64,000 nt of DNA, taken from Lagopus muta. Its lineage: Eukaryota > Chordata > Aves > Galliformes > Phasianidae. Shown piece by piece: positions 39,238-51,300 of this stretch. The first letter of the stretch is position 1, and every line of letters starts with the position of its first letter. The position numbers and the translations under genes were made by a program. Under the pieces are notes generated by a model. That model searched no databases and was not told the origin of the DNA. It saw only the letters and a list, made by a program, of their open reading frames with translations. Where the stretch lies: contig NC_064437.1 in NCBI RefSeq assembly GCF_023343835.1, positions 1,684,001-1,748,000 of the forward strand, in the 5' to 3' direction.

Positions 39238-39384
39238 TCAGTAAACGCGCTTCTTTTTCAGCGAGGATTCAGCGTAACGCACTGCGGAGCCCTGAGCGTG
39301 CTGGCCGAGGTACTCCACTGGGCCAGGTTCTGGGGAGGCAATGAGGTACGAGGAGCCTCGCTTCTCGCTTCTCGCCGGAGCCAC
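39238..39384 (-). CDS. RAVER2: RAVER2 last coding exon
   Basis: Acceptor cttcttgccctcag on the - strand. Encodes [20 protein letters not shown] through SSLKKKRVY and TGA (39238-39240). The C-terminus matches human RAVER2 ([17 protein letters not shown]). Enters in phase 0. Confidence 0.98.
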   Translation of the reverse strand: MAPARSEKRGSSYLIASPEPGPVEYLGQHAQGSAVRYAESSLKKKRVY

Positions 39385-42300
39385 CTGAGGGCAAGAAGAA
39401 AACAAGCGACACATGATCCAGAGCAACAGCATCAATAAATAAAGCTCCGGTCTGGGAACGAGCAAAGACCAGGAGCCAGCAACCGGCTCCAAACGCCCGC
39501 TCCTGCTGCTTTAGGCTAGCTATACACAGCTCATGAGTCAGTGGTTGTGCCCTTTTCCTACAAACCGATCGTAAATGCACAGGTGCCCGGCTGCACATGC
39601 ATGTCTGGGAGGGCAAAGGGCTGGCAGGGCTGGAGCCCAGGCTGCGGGATGCATACTGAGAGGTAGCGGCTTCCTGGCCACGCTCTGGCCATCTTCACCC
39701 TTTAAAGCACAGAGCCAGTGGGACAGCTGGAGCTCTCTTGCTTTTCTTGAAGAGCTGAACAGGTTAAAGTGCCCCAGTACTGCAAGCAAGGTGTTTAAGG
39801 ACTTGTTATCCAGCCATGCCAAAGCGTGTTTGTGTTGCTGGCCACTTGCAGGCAGGAATTTACATACGGTAGTCAAGCGAGGGAAAAAGCAGTAATACTG
39901 CTTTTAATCAACTTGGACTGAGGTGCCTCACACCAATGTCCCACAGCAGGGGGGTCAGGGCCCAGTGCCCCACAAGGGCACCAGGTTACACCAGGCTCAC
40001 ACTCAGCTCTTTGGGATGCCTCACAGCAGGCAGTACGACATCCATGGCACTTACAGCCACAGGAGCTACATAAAGAGCTCACCACCCTCATCACCAAGTC
40101 TTCGTACATCTCTCCACCCCCAGTGTGACACTGGTTTCACTACCAAGGGCTGCACCATTTGCCTCACTCTGACAGACTGATGTGTGCTCTGCAACCATCA
40201 CCTCAACCCAACGTGAGCACAGCAGGCAGTCTGGGTAACGCCTGGCTCCTGGATCAGGCCAAGTGGGGTCCTGCTTCATGCTGGAATGGGTGTTTTAGAA
40301 ACCCTAACATCTCACAACCCAGGAAACTAATTCCTTTATCAAAAGCACAGCTCTGCTAACCAAGCATCTCTGAGCTAAATGTTCCCTAGCAAACCTCTGG
40401 AGCTTCCCTTGCTAGTTCACATTCACAGCTCAAGTTACTCCTTGCAAGAGTCCAATGCCACTTTAGATGGCACCTGTCATTATCACAAACAAGAATTTAC
40501 TTTCAGAAGGATTTTGCTTTTCCCCAACACTTCCTGCAGCACTGAGGACGTCACTGTGCGCTTTGCAGCTTCCAGAACATGAATTCTAGAGCCCTGGGCA
40601 CACAGCTCAGAAAAGCAGAAGAAAGTGAGTGCACACACAAAAGCACATCGTCCTAACAGCACTGAGCCTCTCTGGGAGCAGCCTGCATGCCCTCCTCACT
40701 GAGAATTATGTTTTAGTTCTAGGACTGAGAGAAGCACTCGCTCTAAGTTATACTTCTGCTCTGCCTGTGCCAAGGGCTGCTCTCGCTCTGCCTTGTATGG
40801 CAGCCAGCACTGCACAACAAGCTGTTTAGCATCACCTCAGTGCAAGCCTTCCTCACTGGCTGGAAGCAAATTGGAAGGCAGCAGCTTGCTCTCATCCCAG
40901 GCTCTCTCTGTGATGCCGTTACAATTTCCCCAGTTTCCATCACATCAGAGCTGTTGGGAACCAGAAAGCACAACCTGCCTATGGGGAGTTTTACACACTC
41001 AAGCCCTGCCCCCCTCTATGCTGAGATATGCCCTAGGCAGCCCACCGGACCTTGCTGGCTGCCCACAAGCCACAGGTTACCAGAGCTGCTCTGTATCTCT
41101 TCCAAGCACAACAATCTCACACCTCCCCACGTCCCTCAGTGCCACATCCCCACGGCTCTGAACAGCCCCAGGGATGCTGACCCCCACCCTTGTGCAGCTG
41201 TGCGGTGCTGAGCGCTCTTTGGGGAAGGAATCTGCCCTGGCAGAATGTGGGGCCATCACTTCTCACCCTATTGCCCTTCCATGGCAGCACTTGGGCCTCC
41301 AGAGCCTCTCACATTCCCTTGCAGCCGCTCGGTGGCAGCATAAGACAAACAGGGAGAGCTTCCAGCAGCGCAGGCTGGCTGTTTCTTGGCAGCAGCATTT
41401 CATGCCCTACCAGCACAGGGTCCTGAAGCACTGCACAGCTGAGAGAGGAACAGCCAACACAGACGCTGAGAGAAGAAAAGCAATTCTCACCTCAGAGGCT
41501 TCATTTTCAAATTCATCGACTCTTGCCTGGGTAGGGTTACATGCCTGAGCATAATGCTGATACCACTGCTGAACAGCCTCCTATAAAGGAGGAGAAAACC
41601 TCTTCCCATTAGCTGTCTACTAAGATCACTTCAAATGAAAACAATTCCTGTGGCCTCTGGGGACGCGAGGATAAATCAGAGGCAAAGCTCTCCAAGAAGC
41701 ATCAAAACATGTTTAACACCAGTGATAAACCTCAAGTCAAACATTTAAAGCTGAGTTAAGTGCTTTGGAGATACACAAGGCACTGCTGCCTAGACAGGGG
41801 TGTAAGTGCAACATCACTGCTGTAATAGGGAAGGGACAGGCAGTATGCAGAGAGATGAACAATGATGACAAGTGGCATCTCTGGACCTAAGTCACATCAC
41901 TGGAGTCCTTTGTATATCTGATACCAACAGTAATTACACTAATACTACATTACTAAACGAATTTTTTGACAGGAATTCAAGGATTTGTAGATAGAAACTA
42001 CCTACACAAAGTACCAAAACAAAGCCAACGATTGGATTCAAACAAAACCATTCAAGATGATGTCAGAGCTCACACGATACAAAACTGCCCATGGACATCC
42101 CTCCTGCCCCTCTAACCATCACTGTCACCAGGTCAGTGTAACTGGGAGCCAGGCCCAGCCCCTGCAAACTCCCTGCTGCAGCAAACACTGAGCACTGACC
42201 CCATCCCCACCAACCTCCCTGCTCAGGGGACTCCCTACTACACAGAACACTCAAGCCCACTTGCTCGCTAGCCCCAAAATGTTTGGGGTGAGAGACTGCC

Positions 42301-45300
42301 TTGCTGCCAGCCTAGGAGCAGAGCTCGTTTCTGCCTGCCTAACGAGGGGTCAGGAAGCTCAAAGGAGGAGGTGCTGAGACAGGGCAGGAGGAGTGTGAAG
42401 CACAGCCAGGATGGGGGTCTCACAGCACACCCAGGACTTCTACACAGAGCATCTATACTTGTTCAGCATAAAAGTGTTTCTACACCGATTAGTGACAGCC
42501 AATGAAAATGCGGAAGTGTTGTTTCACAGTGTATCAGTGACTGCAAAATCCTACTGGAGGATCTTGGGGATGCTCAGAGATCACACCCATATCTGTAAGT
42601 ACTTGAAGGGAGGGTACAATGAGGATTGGAACCAGGCTTTTGCCAGCGGTGCCCAGTGCAAGCCCAGAGGCACCTGGCAAAATCTGGACCCCAGAGCAAC
42701 CCCTGCTCACCAGGCAGCACTGCTGAGCTGGGCAGTGCTGGGACCAGAAGGGTGCTGGGGTCTCCTCCTTGGACATCTCCAAACCTGGATGTGGTGCTGG
42801 GCAGCTGAACCCAGAGGTGCCCCCACCTCAACCATGCTGTGATTCTGCATCGTTCTCAGAAATAGGACAAACTGATCTCCAGAGCAGAGGCAGCCCTCCA
42901 GCACAACGGCTCTGATCGCCAAATGGTAAAAATGGTGAAGCAACACCCAAGCTGTGAATCCAGCAGGCAAAGGCTACAGACATTCCCAAAGCTATGCAAC
43001 GACTTCTGCCACACAGAACACACTCTTCTCTGGGACACAGAACATGCTCATCTCTGGGGTCTAACCAAAGTTCAAGAAAACTTTAAAACTGTCTCAGGAA
43101 GGGAAAAACTTTTGAAGAGAGACCAAAGACAAGCCAGGAGTTGTATGAGAACAGCTGTTTAGTTGACTGTACTGAACTCAGGTTCTCAAGAAGCAAACTT
43201 GCCACAGTTAAGACCCTGCAGCAGAACCCACTGAAGCTTTTTCTGACTGCACCACTGAAAGGGAGAAACTATCAGCAGTGAGGACTTACAGCATTCACCC
43301 AGAAGAAAAGGGTGGGCTGGGGCTGCAGGGGAGCCTAGGGACAGCTTGAGTAGGGCTCATGGCGTTGGGCAATCTGTTCAACTGTGTGCAGGGCTGTGAG
43401 ACCAAGGAGTGCACTGAGAGCAGCTCAGGCTGGGATCTGTGAGCAGCCTGCCACAAATCCTGCTGCCACAGCTCCAGGTGACAAACCACTCATCAGCAGG
43501 ATGCGCTGCAACACAACGTACCTGTGTGTACTCCCCGTGCTGCTGAGCGTAATTAAAGTAATTTTCCATTGCATGTTGTGATGCGGTTCCCTGAGACACA
43601 GCAGCATCCACGATGTTGTTGGGCAGTCCGCTCTGCTGTGGTGGACTCGAGGCTTTGCTGGCAATTGCTGTTTGTAACACAATGAACAGGCACAGCTCAT
43701 GCAAACTGCACAGACAGGATTGCAGTCTTGTTCAGCAATGCTCTGGGATTACAACAGGAATCTGCTACTTCCTATCAGACTGTGCTTAAAACTAATCAGT
43801 GCTATGAATAATTGACAGGATTTCTAGAAGGTTATCTGCATCAGCTCACCTACCAACTCTGAAAGTGTACCCTCCTCATGTAGGGTCAGGACAGATTACG
43901 TTGTAATTTTAAGACAGAATTCAAGGTTTTATTGTGTTGTGGCCACTGGAATGACCTGCTAAACACAACAGTGATTTGCCACGTTCTGGCTGAGGAAACT
44001 TTCCAATACAACTGCTGAATGTCTGCTTACCTGGAAGACAGATACCAGGCAACACGCTTGCCAAATTCAAGTAGGGGTTGGTACTAAGGCGGATTTCTTT
44101 TGGCGGTTCTCCTAGCAGAGAAGTCTGTTTTTTCGAAGGAGGCTGTGAAATAATGGAATAGATCAGTACACATTGTAATCACACATCTGTCAGAAACAGG
44201 ATAAGCATCCCAGCATGATTTTGAACAAAGCTTAGCTTGTTCTGGACAAACTTTTAAAATAAATACCGGGGACAACAATCTGGATGCACTGCCCACATGT
44301 TTTTCTTGACAAATGATTGTGTAGGAATGCTTCCCTTCAGACTCCAAGTTACTAAAGGATATTAAACAGCCATCACCAGCTTTTGCATTCAAGTAAATGA
44401 ACGCTAATCACTCCAGATTAGGGAGGCAACATTCTGTTTGTTGGCCAAGACAAAGTCAGCTCTGGTCACCCGGAGTCAAAAGCAAGTGAAGGACAAACGA
44501 ACCCTGGACTGGAGAGATGACACCGTCCTCGATCTGCCATTATAACACATCTTACCCATCACCTATTTATAAACCCTTACTTTCAAAGAGGGAAATGTTA
44601 ATGAGTGGAAATGAAGCATCAGAACTGAGTCACTTCTCCATGCCGCCAGCAGTGCTTTCTTCCCTCCGAGGTGCCGCGAAGGGAACCCACCAGCACTGCA
44701 TCCCCCTGCCAGGGAAGGGCTCTCTGAAGAGAGATCATCTGCAGCTACAGACAAACAGTGCGATACGGGAGAAAAGCAAAGCTCATTCCGAGGGAAAAAC
44801 CACTGCCAGCAGCTGCTGTTTTCAATAACTGAGTGGCTGGGTGGGACAAAACACGACATTAGTTGCACAGCGTTCAGAAAAACAGAACTAAGGATGAGAC
44901 AAGCAGTGATGGCAAGCTGCATAGTCTGCCTGGAATAACACGGCTCCGAGATGTTTACACAGCATCCTAACCTACACTTAAGCTTGCTCGTTTTTTCAAA
45001 GCTCTTTAAAGAAAAAAAAAATCCATCACTTCCCAGTAAACTGGTATTAAATCACCAAACTGCTCAAAAACCAAACACAAGAGAGGCGCTTGGGGTGGGA
45101 TGGCAGCTCAGTATCAAGGATCAGGACTTGGGTGACTTGCCACGGAACAGATGCTCGGTTATTGGGCTGTCTATGATGCAGAAAATGAACTACTACATCT
45201 ATAGGGATTTTCCTGATAAACACTGTATTTACTCATTGAAACAAATGGAATATAGAGCCATAGAATCACAGAATGGTTTGGACTGGAAGGGACCTTTAAG

Positions 45301-48300
45301 ATCATCTAGTTCCAAACCCCCTGCTATATAGGCAGGGATATCTAGACTGCTCATCATTTCATCACATTCCCTTTTCACTAAAGGAAGCACTGAACTAAAG
45401 TACTGATTTTATATGTGCTGCATATTCTATCTCTGTGTATCCATCCATAGGTAAAACTCCACTTTGTCACAGCAAAATGGGATTTTACAGGTTGCTTTCT
45501 GAAGTAGGATCAAAGTAGGCACCAGTACTGCCTACAATCTGATCACGTCAAGTGCTTCAAAAACACCAAAGCAAAAGTGAGATGGGATGCAAATTAAGCA
45601 AGAAAACATCAAAATACATATGTATATTATTAAAAAAAATGTAACTGCACAGACCAGATTCTGTTAATGACAGGATATGCTGAAAAAATGTCAGTAGACC
45701 ATTTTAGCTCAGGTTAAATCTATGTCATCCCCCCCCCTGCCTTCATGGGAATGAATATTAAAACTAATTTTAGATTAAGGAGATGTCAGCTGTGGCTAAG
45801 GGGATACAGAGCTCACATGGAAAATTAACACACACACATTCATTTGTATACATACACCGTCTGGAAATTGAAAGGTCCTACGCTGTGCCAGCACAATTGC
45901 TCCTGATTAGTCATGAAATTCAACCACAAGTCCAATTTTCAGTGTTTAAAAGGGACGCTGCCCTTGAGATAATTTCATCATCAAATACTATGAAGCACAC
46001 ACATGGGGAAAAAAAACCCTTCAGCGCTGTAAAAAGATTCCTTTGTTAATTCATTTGGACCACCAAAGAGCATTATTGTTCTCTCTCTATAATTCATAAC
46101 TGAAATGACCTCAAAACGTCTCATGAACGATCCTGTGATCTGACAGATTCTACAGTGAGGAAACGCAAAGAGGAGCTGCAGTTCACACTGGAGCTTAAGG
46201 AGAACGCTTGAGGGTAAGCGATGAGAAGCAGCAGGAGAAGAGCACCAGCACCGCCTGCGCAGCCCTCCTTACCCCCAAACTCGTGTCAGCGCTTTTCAGC
46301 TGGTTCAGTTGATTCTGCTGCTTGGCGTGGCCGGCCCGCAAGGCTCCTGCAGCGATGTTGGTTACACCCTGATGATACGGCTGCGAACCCGAGACGACTC
46401 CTTCAGCACTCAGTGCTTTATCCGGAGCATTATTTTGCCCTGGTATGGCTTGCCCAACAATGTGCTGATTTGGGAAGAATGGCAACAAGCCCATCCCCGC
46501 TGCTGCTGCTGCTGCTGTTTGAATTGGAGGCAGATTAGATGCTGCAGTCAACCATAAATGGAGAAACTTTTCTGTTAGACAGGATTCATCAGTACTTTTT
46601 GCTGGTGGCTCTTATTAAGCGATCCAAAAAAACACACGTAGAGATCTACTTCACAGCTATCACAGCACACCGACTTCTGGTTATAGACTTTATTTTTCTG
46701 CCATATCGGAAGCAAACTCTATTGAAAGCTAATTCTATAAAAGAAAACCCTGAGTTCTCTCATTAACGCCTATCAGAATTAGTTACTCCCTAAAACACTT
46801 AGCAACAACATCACAGAGGATCCTATGCAGGGAAAAGCCTCCAACTTTGACTTGCATTAGTAAAACCCTTCACAAGTGGAACAGCTAGAACACATTGTCC
46901 AAAATTAAAATCTAGGCATTCAGAATGGGTTTCTTTCTGTTTCCCAAAGAAGGCGGCTTTTCCCTGCTCCTGGCTACTGCCATCATTCAAGCTGCCTGTA
47001 AAACTGCAGAGTACATGGCCCTCAGTGAGGAAAAAGGAAGATGTTCTAATCACAACTCATCTTTCCTCATAGAAACTGAGGGCATCACTAGTGCAGGAAT
47101 TGGCATTCAGAGCTGCTATCTGCCACAGATTGGACATTAAAGCTGCCCTGCTTAATGAACTGAATGCAGAACAACTATCTGCAGTGCTCCTTCAGCTACT
47201 CAGCTACTTCTTTGAAACAACAAACCCCAGGATCTTGAATAAAAGCACGTTCCAGCTGTGCTAAACCTCTAGTAACTGAACAAGCAGAATTTTCAACCTT
47301 CTCTGCAAATATTCAACAAATGCAACAGAGTATTCCTTCTTCCCTGAGTAAACAGATGAGAAAATCCAGGCAACAAAGCGAGGCATTTCAAGTTCAAATG
47401 GCCACAACCTGCTGAATCAACAGGCTGAAGACAGCTATATAGCAATATACCTTGTTAACCTGTGTAATTCTTTGGCTAGATGACTTGCATTATTGTCCAG
47501 CTCTATGTCTACCTTCCTGCCAAGTAACAAGGTTCAAACATAGTTTGCTTTTGGCAGTGCAGGAGAAAGGAAGGTGCTCCATTTCAAGCTGAGCATTTGT
47601 ACTGACTTGGTATGAAATAAAAGGTCATTTACACTTGAGAGCTTCTCCACGGGTTCCCATGCCTGAGCTCACTGATGGCATTACCCCTATTCCCAGCACA
47701 GTCTGCAGCAGCATTGTTGGAGGCTCTCCCAGCAAACCTGGTTTCTATAAGGAAGAACAGAAAGCCATGTAAATGATTAAAACCTGTCTGCAGCTATTTC
47801 TTTCACATTCAGTTAATCTTTTCACATACTCTAGACAGTCAAATTATGCTAGATGAGAAAAATCCCAAAATACAATGATTTATCATTTCTAAGAATGTCC
47901 AAAGACAGCTGGAATTAAAGTGATGACCTTACACTATTGGCCTGGATGTTCTCCATCTTCATCAGCTGCTGCTGCGGCAGTGGGAGGTGAGCAGGGCTCT
48001 GCAGCAGCAAGTTACTCGTGTTGCCCAGAATTGAGTTCTGTGAAATCAGTACAGTTGTCAGTTAGCAGTGATGGAAAACAGCACGCTTCCAAAACATTCT
48101 CAGATGATCCTGCTTACAGAAATTCAAATTAGTTTCTGAATTAATACGACAAAGGAGAGCAGCTATTTCCTCCAGAGAACTAAATTAGAATCACCAAGGA
48201 TGGAAAAGGCCCCCAGCATCACCCAGTCCAACCGCCCAGCTATCACCAGTCTTTCCCACTGAACCTCAGTGCCACATCCACACCTTCCTTCAGCATCCCC

Positions 48301-51300
48301 AGGATGGTGCCTCCCTGATCCCTGGGCAGCCCATTGCAGCATCCGACCACTCTTTCAGAGAAGAAATTTTTCCTGACACCCAACCTGCCCCTCCTGGTTC
48401 GTTCACACTTCAAGTTCTTTCAGCCTCTTCCTCCTAGCTCTTTTTTCACCTCATAACCACAAATGCATTTTCTGATGGCTTCTAACAAAACAAAAGTATA
48501 CTCCAAATAGAATCCAGACTCCACTGGCACCCTTTGGTCTAAGCCAGCAAGGAAACCTACCCGTGGCCTGAAGCCTCTGCAGAGAGACGAAGCAGAGATG
48601 GAGAGCTACCTACAGCATGCCAACATGAAAGATGAGACACAAGGACTTCAGCAGATTACGAGCTGTGTGAATAAGGACTTCATTGTTTGTTAATGTTTGC
48701 ATCGTGCCGTGCATTGCGTTTCTAATACATAATCTCCACCAACATCTGCACAGCTTCCAGGACTCCATTACAATTGGCAGGGACTCTCAGTCCTCGCTTC
48801 GCTGCTGCCAAACAGTATCATTACTTTCAAAGAGCAACAGCCACAAGTTTTTATTCCCCTTCTGCTGGGAGCTACCTATGTGAACCTTTCCTCCACCAAA
48901 CATTAAAAAGAATGCTTTCCAACAAACATTCATTCAAAAGATGACAACTTGTTAGCAGTGCTTTACCCAGTTCACAAAATGCTAGTATTTTCCAGTCAAA
49001 ATCCCTGGAATTGCTGGTTGCTACCACAGCTGAGGCACCTCACCAAGAGCCTTGGGGGCACCACTGTCAGACTGTGCCACTGCTACACCCCGTGCTTTGT
49101 GCTTAGGCTCCAAGGAAAACTTACATTCATTCTGGATCCCAAGAGCACGTTGTGAATGCAGCCTTGAAACTTCCTGACAGCCACTCCTGAGAGTGATCTG
49201 CCAGGCAAAACACGAGTTGCCACACAGACCTTTCCGTATCACAGTGCAACAATAGATACACACAACACTAACTGTGTCAAATCACAACCAGCACAGCCTT
49301 CCTTGTGCCCAAAATTTCCTAAACAGCATGCTCAGCAACACCAGGTAGTGAAGCTCGAAAAGAAGCTCTCAGGTTGTGTGGCTTTGCATTATCTTACGGT
49401 CTCCTGCAACACTCCTTGCAGGTATTGTCAAGCTCTGGTTGTACCTCTGTGTAATGAGGTCAAACCACGAGGTAAAAATCTTTCCAATATGGCCTTCTTT
49501 TAAAGAAAAACAAAAATCCTTCAATTTTTCCAGCTCTTTAAAAACTGTAACAGTACACCAAATAGTGTATCTTATGAGTTACAGTGCTGGATACTGGAGT
49601 AAGAAACATGAAGTTTAAAACAAAGGCCCATGTATACATTAGTTCTGCATCTGCTATTCTAAGGGTGCCAGTGATTTCCAGCAGAAATCACCCATGGCAG
49701 ATCACTGTTCCCAGTGCCAATGCATATTCCTTCTTCCAATGAATTAGTTCAACTGGAAAACATTCAGAAGTAAAGATCGGATCGGTTAGATCCCTCAGAT
49801 TCCTCTCAGCTAACAAGGAATTAGTGAACAGCTGGATGAATTAGGAGAACACGTCACTGTGAAAGTTCAAAATGTGTTGTTTTGGCACACGATAACCATA
49901 ACTAAGAGAATTTGCAACAAAAAAGTTAGAAGTCATGCTACCTCCGGGCTTGAAAGAGTACTGCATGAATAACCCACTTGTTCACGTTTCTCTCCACTCA
50001 ATCTCTTTTTTATCAGTTATTCCAAAATGCTGTCCTGGAGTTATGCTAAGAATATTTGTTCCTACCCATTAAATTACCTTACAGAACTCTGAAAATAAAA
50101 CAACAAGAACAAGATACAGAGGAAACTCAATCAGCATGTGACTTGGGGGATGGAGGGAGAGTCAAGTCAGGACAGTGTCTGCTCCTGCATGCTGCACACT
50201 CCATTTCAACACAGTAACAGCAGTGACCCGGTTCTTTGCCTTCTGAGAATACTCTGAAATAAGTCACTGAATAACAGAAAAATGTGTCTAATAGAAAGGA
50301 CTGGGATAATCAAATCACTGCCAATAAAATTCCAATTACTAGATCAGGTTTGGAGATAATTAATTGACAGGAAGCCTCCTGGAAGAGAATTAGACATGGA
50401 AGTCTATCCAAAAAGAAAGCACTAAGTCGTTTGGCTGCAGAACTCTAAGCCAAAACCATTGGATTGTCATCAATCATTCTGTGAGCTGTGTAAAACATGC
50501 CTCTCTCCAGCTGTGATTAGAAAACATTCACACTGCCTTCCAAGGAAGCAGAGATTCCCCAAGAAGGGCTCTAGTAACTAAATATACCCATGGAAAATGC
50601 TGTTTACATACAGAAAGTACAAGCAAGTCATGGTTGTTTTTTTGATTGCACAATTCATCCAATGGGACAAAAGTCTTTCTTTAAGATCTGTGCTGTTTGC
50701 CAAAAGAACTAGTAAAGCACTGGACTCTACTTCCAAATGGGAATATCTGAAACATCAGAAACAGCAAGTGAAAGCAGTACTCAAAGGTACTTCAGAACAA
50801 TCCCCTCTTGGTACTGAAGGTAAATGCTGGCTCTTGGCAGAGCTGGAGAAATGATAGAACCTGAAGCAAGCTGCTGGCCAGGAGAACTGCTGCAGGGCTG
50901 GGCTGTGCCTGTGGGCACTGCTCCAATCACAAGTTCATCCCCAATGTCCCTGAAAGGATCTACAGAGATTCTGGAGTCTGTATGGAAGTCGGATCCAATT
51001 TACATTATTTCCAGATAGTCTGAAAAAACCTGAAGCAGCCTACAGCCTTGTTTTCTTTTTTTTTTTTAGACTGAGGAGTAACATCTGCAATTCCTATTTT
51101 TATGGCCTACATAGCACACTTCAGTTCTTTCAAGCTTTAAAATAAAAACACATCCAGTGATGCAAAGCTTCTTGGCTCGAAGACAAAACAGTCTCTGTAT
51201 GAAGCACATATAGACAGCTGAGAGAAAAATGGATGTGAGACCCCAGACCTCTAAATAAAGAGGTTTTTTGTCATTGGTCTCTATGCCAGCAGGTGTTAGC

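Larger units (their letters stand above)
39385..43521 (-). other. RAVER2 last intron, 4.1 kb
   Basis: Relatively GC-rich intron. It holds the candidate cassette exon at 41491-41580 and a CR1 fragment near 42750-42850. I found nothing else that I can name. Confidence 0.85.

Noticed and set aside
41855..41925. Possible C/D box snoRNA (atgatga then ctga about 50 bp later)
   Set aside because: No terminal stem around the boxes and no second box pair; such short motifs arise by chance.
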